64,000 nt of DNA from AP-15 sp963712825. Its GTDB lineage: Bacteria > Pseudomonadota > Alphaproteobacteria > ATCC43930 > CGMCC-115725. The notes beneath the pieces were generated by a model. That model was not told the DNA's origin. It did no database searches and saw only the letters and a list, made by a program, of their open reading frames with translations. Location: NCBI GenBank assembly GCA_963712825.1, contig CAVQJP010000016.1, forward strand, positions 186,001 to 250,000, read 5' to 3'. Positions 61,074-64,000 of the stretch are shown piece after piece. Numbering within the stretch: position 1 is the stretch's first letter; every line of letters starts with the position of its first letter. Position numbers and translations under genes: made by a program.

Positions 61074-61943
61074 TCAGTGCACGATCAGCACCGGCACCCC
61101 CGCCGCGGTTTGCAGCACATGCCGGGTGAACCCGCCGAAAATCCATTCGCGCAGCCGGCTGTGACCGTAGCCGCCCATCACCAGCAGCGCGCGTTGCCCG
61201 GCAGCGGCGGCGATCAGGGCGTCGGCCGGGCTGTGCCCATCGGGCTGCAGCCGCTCGGCGGAAACATTGAGCCCGCGCCAGCGCAGGCTCCTCATCAGCT
61301 CGCTGCCTTCCTCGCTCGACAGATCCTCTTCCTCGGCGACGGTCAGAATGCGAGTTTCTTTGGCCAGCATCAGCAGCGGCAGCGCCGCGGTGACCGCGTG
61401 CGCCGCTTCCCGCGTCGCCTTCCACGCGACCACGACGTTGTCCGGCAACCTCGTCATCCCCGCATTCGGCGGGATCAGCACCGGGCGGCCGCTTTCGAGC
61501 AGTGCCGTTTCGATCGTTTCCGGCGCGACACCCTCGCCGTCGGCGGCGCGCCCGATCACGATCAGGTCGGCGGCACGGCCGTGCTCGGCCACCCAATAGG
61601 GTTCGAGACCGATCTGCCGCAGCCATTGCGCGCTCGGCGCGTCGGGCGGGCCGGGCGGCGTGTCCGCGACCGCCAACCCTTCGCGAAGGCAAAACCCGTC
61701 GAACAGGGCCCGCGCCTGCTTTTCGCGCAGCTCGGCCTCTTCGTCGAGGCGCTCGACCAGCCCGCCGACCATGACCGAGCCGCCGCCCTCGGAGGACATC
61801 GTGACCGCCATCGCCGCCCCGTCGACGCGGACGTGCAAAAAATCGAGATGGGCGGCAAACGGCCGCGCCACGGCGAGCGCCGAGGCGAACACCGCGTCGT
61901 CGGCGACACCGCCGGTCGCCGGGACGAGAATGGTCTTGATCAT
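61074..61943 (-). CDS. universal stress protein, tandem-domain
   Basis: A 289-residue protein with two Usp domains in tandem. The first opens MIKTILVPATGG and holds GRAADLIVIGRAADGEG; the second starts around RLPDNVVVAWKATREAAHAV and ends with the ATP-binding type pattern VMGGYGHSRLREWIFGG (GxGHSxxxE). This is a known partner of phosphoketolase or of nitrogen-status genes in several bacteria. The ATG at 61943 has AAAGGGAG upstream. Upstream, the divergent DUF4239 gene shares the promoter region. Confidence 0.93.
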   Translation of the reverse strand: MIKTILVPATGGVADDAVFASALAVARPFAAHLDFLHVRVDGAAMAVTMSSEGGGSVMVGGLVERLDEEAELREKQARALFDGFCLREGLAVADTPPGPPDAPSAQWLRQIGLEPYWVAEHGRAADLIVIGRAADGEGVAPETIETALLESGRPVLIPPNAGMTRLPDNVVVAWKATREAAHAVTAALPLLMLAKETRILTVAEEEDLSSEEGSELMRSLRWRGLNVSAERLQPDGHSPADALIAAAAGQRALLVMGGYGHSRLREWIFGGFTRHVLQTAAGVPVLIVH

Positions 61944-62210
61944 CGCATCTCCCTTTCGTTGTTGCGGCCGGGCATCGCCCCGATCGGTGGGCTCCGCACC
62001 GGCCGGCCGGCATCTGCCGCGATCGCGGACAAGCACCGCTCGCGGCATTGATGCACCTAAACTTCAATCTTGAATAAATCAGGCTTGAATAAATCAGGGC
62101 CGTCGACCCTAGCGCAAACTCGTTGCCGCGGACAGGATCGCCGCGGCATGCCCGGCTGGACGCTTCGGGCAAGCCCAGGCAAGGCGGCCGGCCGAGACGG
62201 GGGGAAGGGG

Positions 62211-63014
62211 ATGACCCAATTGGGGGATGCCGCGATCATGCTGCTGATCCTGCTCGGCGGCAGCACGCTCGGCCTCGTCGTGCGGCCGTTTCTGTCCGAG
62301 CGTCACCGCAGCCGCGAAACCAACGAGCTGATCCAGCTGGTCATGACCATGCTGGTGACCTTCGCCGCCTTGGTGCTGGGTCTGTTGACGAGCTCGGTCA
62401 AGGCGTCCTTCGACACGATCGAAGACGACCTCAGAAGCGTGTCGATCCAGCTGATCCAGCTCGACCGCTCGCTGCGGCAGTACGGCCCCGACACCGAACC
62501 GGCGCGGGCATTGCTGCGCCGCTACACCGCTGCCCGAATCGCCGCGACCTGGACCGAGGAGCCGAGACCGCCCGGCGCCTATTACCCCACCGCGGCGCCG
62601 CAGCGCGCCGAGCCCGCGTCGGTTGCCGACCCCGCCTATGGCGAGGCGCTGACGCGGGTCGAGACCGAGATCCGCGGCCTCGATCCTCCAGACCCGATGC
62701 ACCGGCGGCTGCTCCAGACCTGCATCAACCAGTTCGAGCTGCTGATGCGCGCCCGCTGGAAGCTGATCGAGGAGGGGCACGGCTCGATCTCGATGCCGTT
62801 TTACATCGTGCTGGCGTTCTGGCTGGTTATCATCTTTGCCAGCTTTGGGTTGAGCGCGCCCGCTAACATGCTGTCCTACGTCACGATCGTCCTGGGGGCG
62901 CTGTCGATCGCCTCGGTTATTTTTGTAATCCTCGATCTCGACACCCCGTTCACCGGCATCTTCACGGTGTCGAGCCAGCCGTTGCGCGAGGCGCTTATCC
63001 AGCTGAGCCACTGA
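62211..63014 (+). CDS. DUF4239 family membrane protein
   Basis: A 267-residue inner membrane protein. Two helices near the N-terminus (AIMLLILLGGSTLGLVV; VMTMLVTFAALVLGLL) precede a periplasmic or cytosolic helical domain beginning SSVKASFDTIEDDLRSVSIQLIQLDRSL, and two helices close the protein (IVLAFWLVIIFASFGL; IVLGALSIASVIFVILDLD). This is the DUF4239 plan; function unknown. GGGGAAGGGG precedes the ATG at 62211. Confidence 0.88.
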   Translation: MTQLGDAAIMLLILLGGSTLGLVVRPFLSERHRSRETNELIQLVMTMLVTFAALVLGLLTSSVKASFDTIEDDLRSVSIQLIQLDRSLRQYGPDTEPARALLRRYTAARIAATWTEEPRPPGAYYPTAAPQRAEPASVADPAYGEALTRVETEIRGLDPPDPMHRRLLQTCINQFELLMRARWKLIEEGHGSISMPFYIVLAFWLVIIFASFGLSAPANMLSYVTIVLGALSIASVIFVILDLDTPFTGIFTVSSQPLREALIQLSH

Positions 63015-63082
63015 CGTCAGTCGATCGCCGTGGACTTCTCGGGAATGTTGTTAATTCTCGGCTCGATCCGATCAAAAACGGC

Positions 63083-63901
63083 TCAGTGCGCGAGGCTGAA
63101 CCGGATCGTCACCGAGACGCTGACGCTCGATTGCGGCATGTCGGCGGGGAAGGGCGGCAAGACCGCGCCGCGCATCATCTCCGCGGTTGCCGCGTCGAGG
63201 TCGGGATAGCCGGAGCTGCCGACGACCCCGAACGCAGTGACCCGGCCATCGCGCTCGACCGCGAAATGCAGCACGACTCGGCCCTCCTCGCCGCGCTCGC
63301 GGGCACTTTCCGGGTAGCGCTTGTGGCTGTTGAGCCAGGCGCCGATCAGCGCCTCGTAACCGGGGCTGACCGCCGCCGACCGGGCGGGTGCGGGAACCCG
63401 CGCCGGCGCCGGCGCCGTCCGGGGCGGGGCCGCCGGCGCAGCGGCAGGCGCGGGGATCGAGAAGGGCGGGGCAAAGGCGCGCTGCGGCGGCTCTCGCTCG
63501 ACGCGCCGAACCGGCGGCCGAGCGAGCGGCCGGCGCAGCGGCGGCACCGGCGGCTTCGGCGGCGGCGGAAGCGGCTCCGGCACGACGACCGAAGCCTCGG
63601 GAGCCGGCGGCGGCGGCGCGATCGCGACCGGCGGCGGTGGGATCGGCGGCGGCGGCTCAGCCTTGACCGGCGGTGGCGGCGGTGGCGGAGGACGCGGCGG
63701 TTGGGGCGGCGGCTCGGCCTTGACCGGCGGCGCGGCGGTCGGCGGCTGCGGCGGCGGCAACGACGGCGCGAACGCGACCTCGATCCCGCCGGCGGCCGGA
63801 GGCTCGACCGGCGGCTTTGGAGCCGGCAGCAGCAACAGCAACGCCAGGACGATCGCGTGCGCCGCCAGCGACAGCGCCAGCGGCAGCCCAAACCGGTTCA
63901 C
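63083..63901 (-). CDS. tonB: TonB family protein
   Basis: A 272-residue energy transducer for outer membrane receptors. It has an N-terminal anchor (LPLALSLAAHAIVLALLLLLP, with the SxxxH type Ser and His), a very Pro-rich stretch that includes runs of seven to nine Pro over about residues 45-170, and a C-terminal domain: YPESARERGEEGRVVLHFAVERDGRV. The GTG start at 63901 overlaps the exbD stop (GTGA), so both are translated together. Its partners are ExbB and ExbD. Confidence 0.95.
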   Translation of the reverse strand: MNRFGLPLALSLAAHAIVLALLLLLPAPKPPVEPPAAGGIEVAFAPSLPPPQPPTAAPPVKAEPPPQPPRPPPPPPPPVKAEPPPPIPPPPVAIAPPPPAPEASVVVPEPLPPPPKPPVPPLRRPLARPPVRRVEREPPQRAFAPPFSIPAPAAAPAAPPRTAPAPARVPAPARSAAVSPGYEALIGAWLNSHKRYPESARERGEEGRVVLHFAVERDGRVTAFGVVGSSGYPDLDAATAEMMRGAVLPPFPADMPQSSVSVSVTIRFSLAH

Positions 63902-64000
63902 TTCGACCCGGCGGCCTCGGCGACCAGCGACACCTTGGCAAAGCCGGCCCGGTTGACCTGGCTCAGCATGTCCATCAGCTGCGCATAGGTGATGGACCGG
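63898..64000 (-). CDS. exbD: ExbD/TolR family protein, C-terminal end (cut by window)
   Basis: The last 33 codons of a frame entering from the window's right end. The sequence ITYAQLMDMLSQVNRAGFAKVSLVAEA is the normal C-terminus of ExbD proteins. The stop overlaps the start of tonB, so exbB-exbD-tonB probably continue to the right. Only the end is visible, so TolR cannot be excluded, but the neighbouring tonB favours ExbD. Confidence 0.85.
   Translation of the reverse strand, partial: RSITYAQLMDMLSQVNRAGFAKVSLVAEAAGSK

Noticed and set aside
63086..63988. A 300-codon plus-strand frame opposite tonB
   Set aside because: It is the complement of the Pro-rich tonB segment and reads as Arg runs.

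Overview
This is a GC-rich chromosomal segment from an alphaproteobacterium, most likely of the Rhodospirillales or a nearby order. Pointers are the F1 ATP synthase operon atpHAGDC without F0 genes next to priA, the DUF484-xerC pair, the block rpmF-plsX-fabH-ihfA-merR, the neighbours ribE-ribH-nusB-thiL-hppA, sdhCDAB beside a CitE-like lyase, and a CBP3-type bc1 chaperone. I had only the sequence, so taxonomy and all homology calls rest on recognised motifs and gene order.

Layout. 1-5.4 kb: an MFS transporter cut by the window edge, a CYTH-CHAD triphosphatase, msrA, a membrane-anchored cytochrome c, an MlaC-like protein and a ferritin-like gene with an apparent frameshift. 5.5-7.75 kb: a lower-GC island of three tightly packed genes, a TIM-barrel-like unknown followed by an Xre/MbcA antitoxin and a RES toxin, abutting atpC tail to tail. 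7.7-17.4 kb: atpHAGDC, priA, DUF484, xerC. 17.4-23.4 kb: an orphan CoxL-like molybdenum hydroxylase, a fusion of free-Met-R-sulfoxide reductase with a carboxymuconolactone-decarboxylase-like domain, a small zincin, phhB, pagL and pip. 23.5-24.8 kb: a three-gene operon with overlapping start and stop codons, encoding two separate TIR proteins and a small unknown. 24.8-33.8 kb: recO (apparent frameshift), era, a NodB deacetylase, tRNA-Pro(GGG), two small hypotheticals, then the merR-ihfA-fabH-plsX-rpmF-yceD-CBP3 run and bamE.

33.8-44.1 kb: the proton pyrophosphatase hppA, thiL-nusB-ribH-ribE joined by 4-base overlaps, a CitE-like lyase and sdhCDAB. 44.1-50.3 kb: a relic Phd-type antitoxin, TauE, a small secreted protein, a TauD dioxygenase, an FAH-family hydrolase, an LLM flavin oxidoreductase, and a Gly-rich secreted protein coupled to a DUF2092 protein. 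50.3-53.5 kb: two VapBC modules on either side of an alpha/beta-hydrolase-family protein. 53.6-55.5 kb: a probable selenoprotein of the UGSC family, whose in-frame UGA hides two fifths of the gene, downstream of a conserved 374-residue partner. 55.5-64 kb: a low-GC pair (a Cys-rich mini-protein and DUF3800), then MpaB/DUF2236, ChaB and DUF3775, a usp-xfp phosphoketolase pair, DUF4239, tonB and the end of exbD.

Several families of short palindromic interspersed repeats sit between genes, including inside the atp and sdh operons. The points most worth following are the UGSC selenoprotein pair, the TIR-TIR-X operon and the three-gene RES-Xre module.
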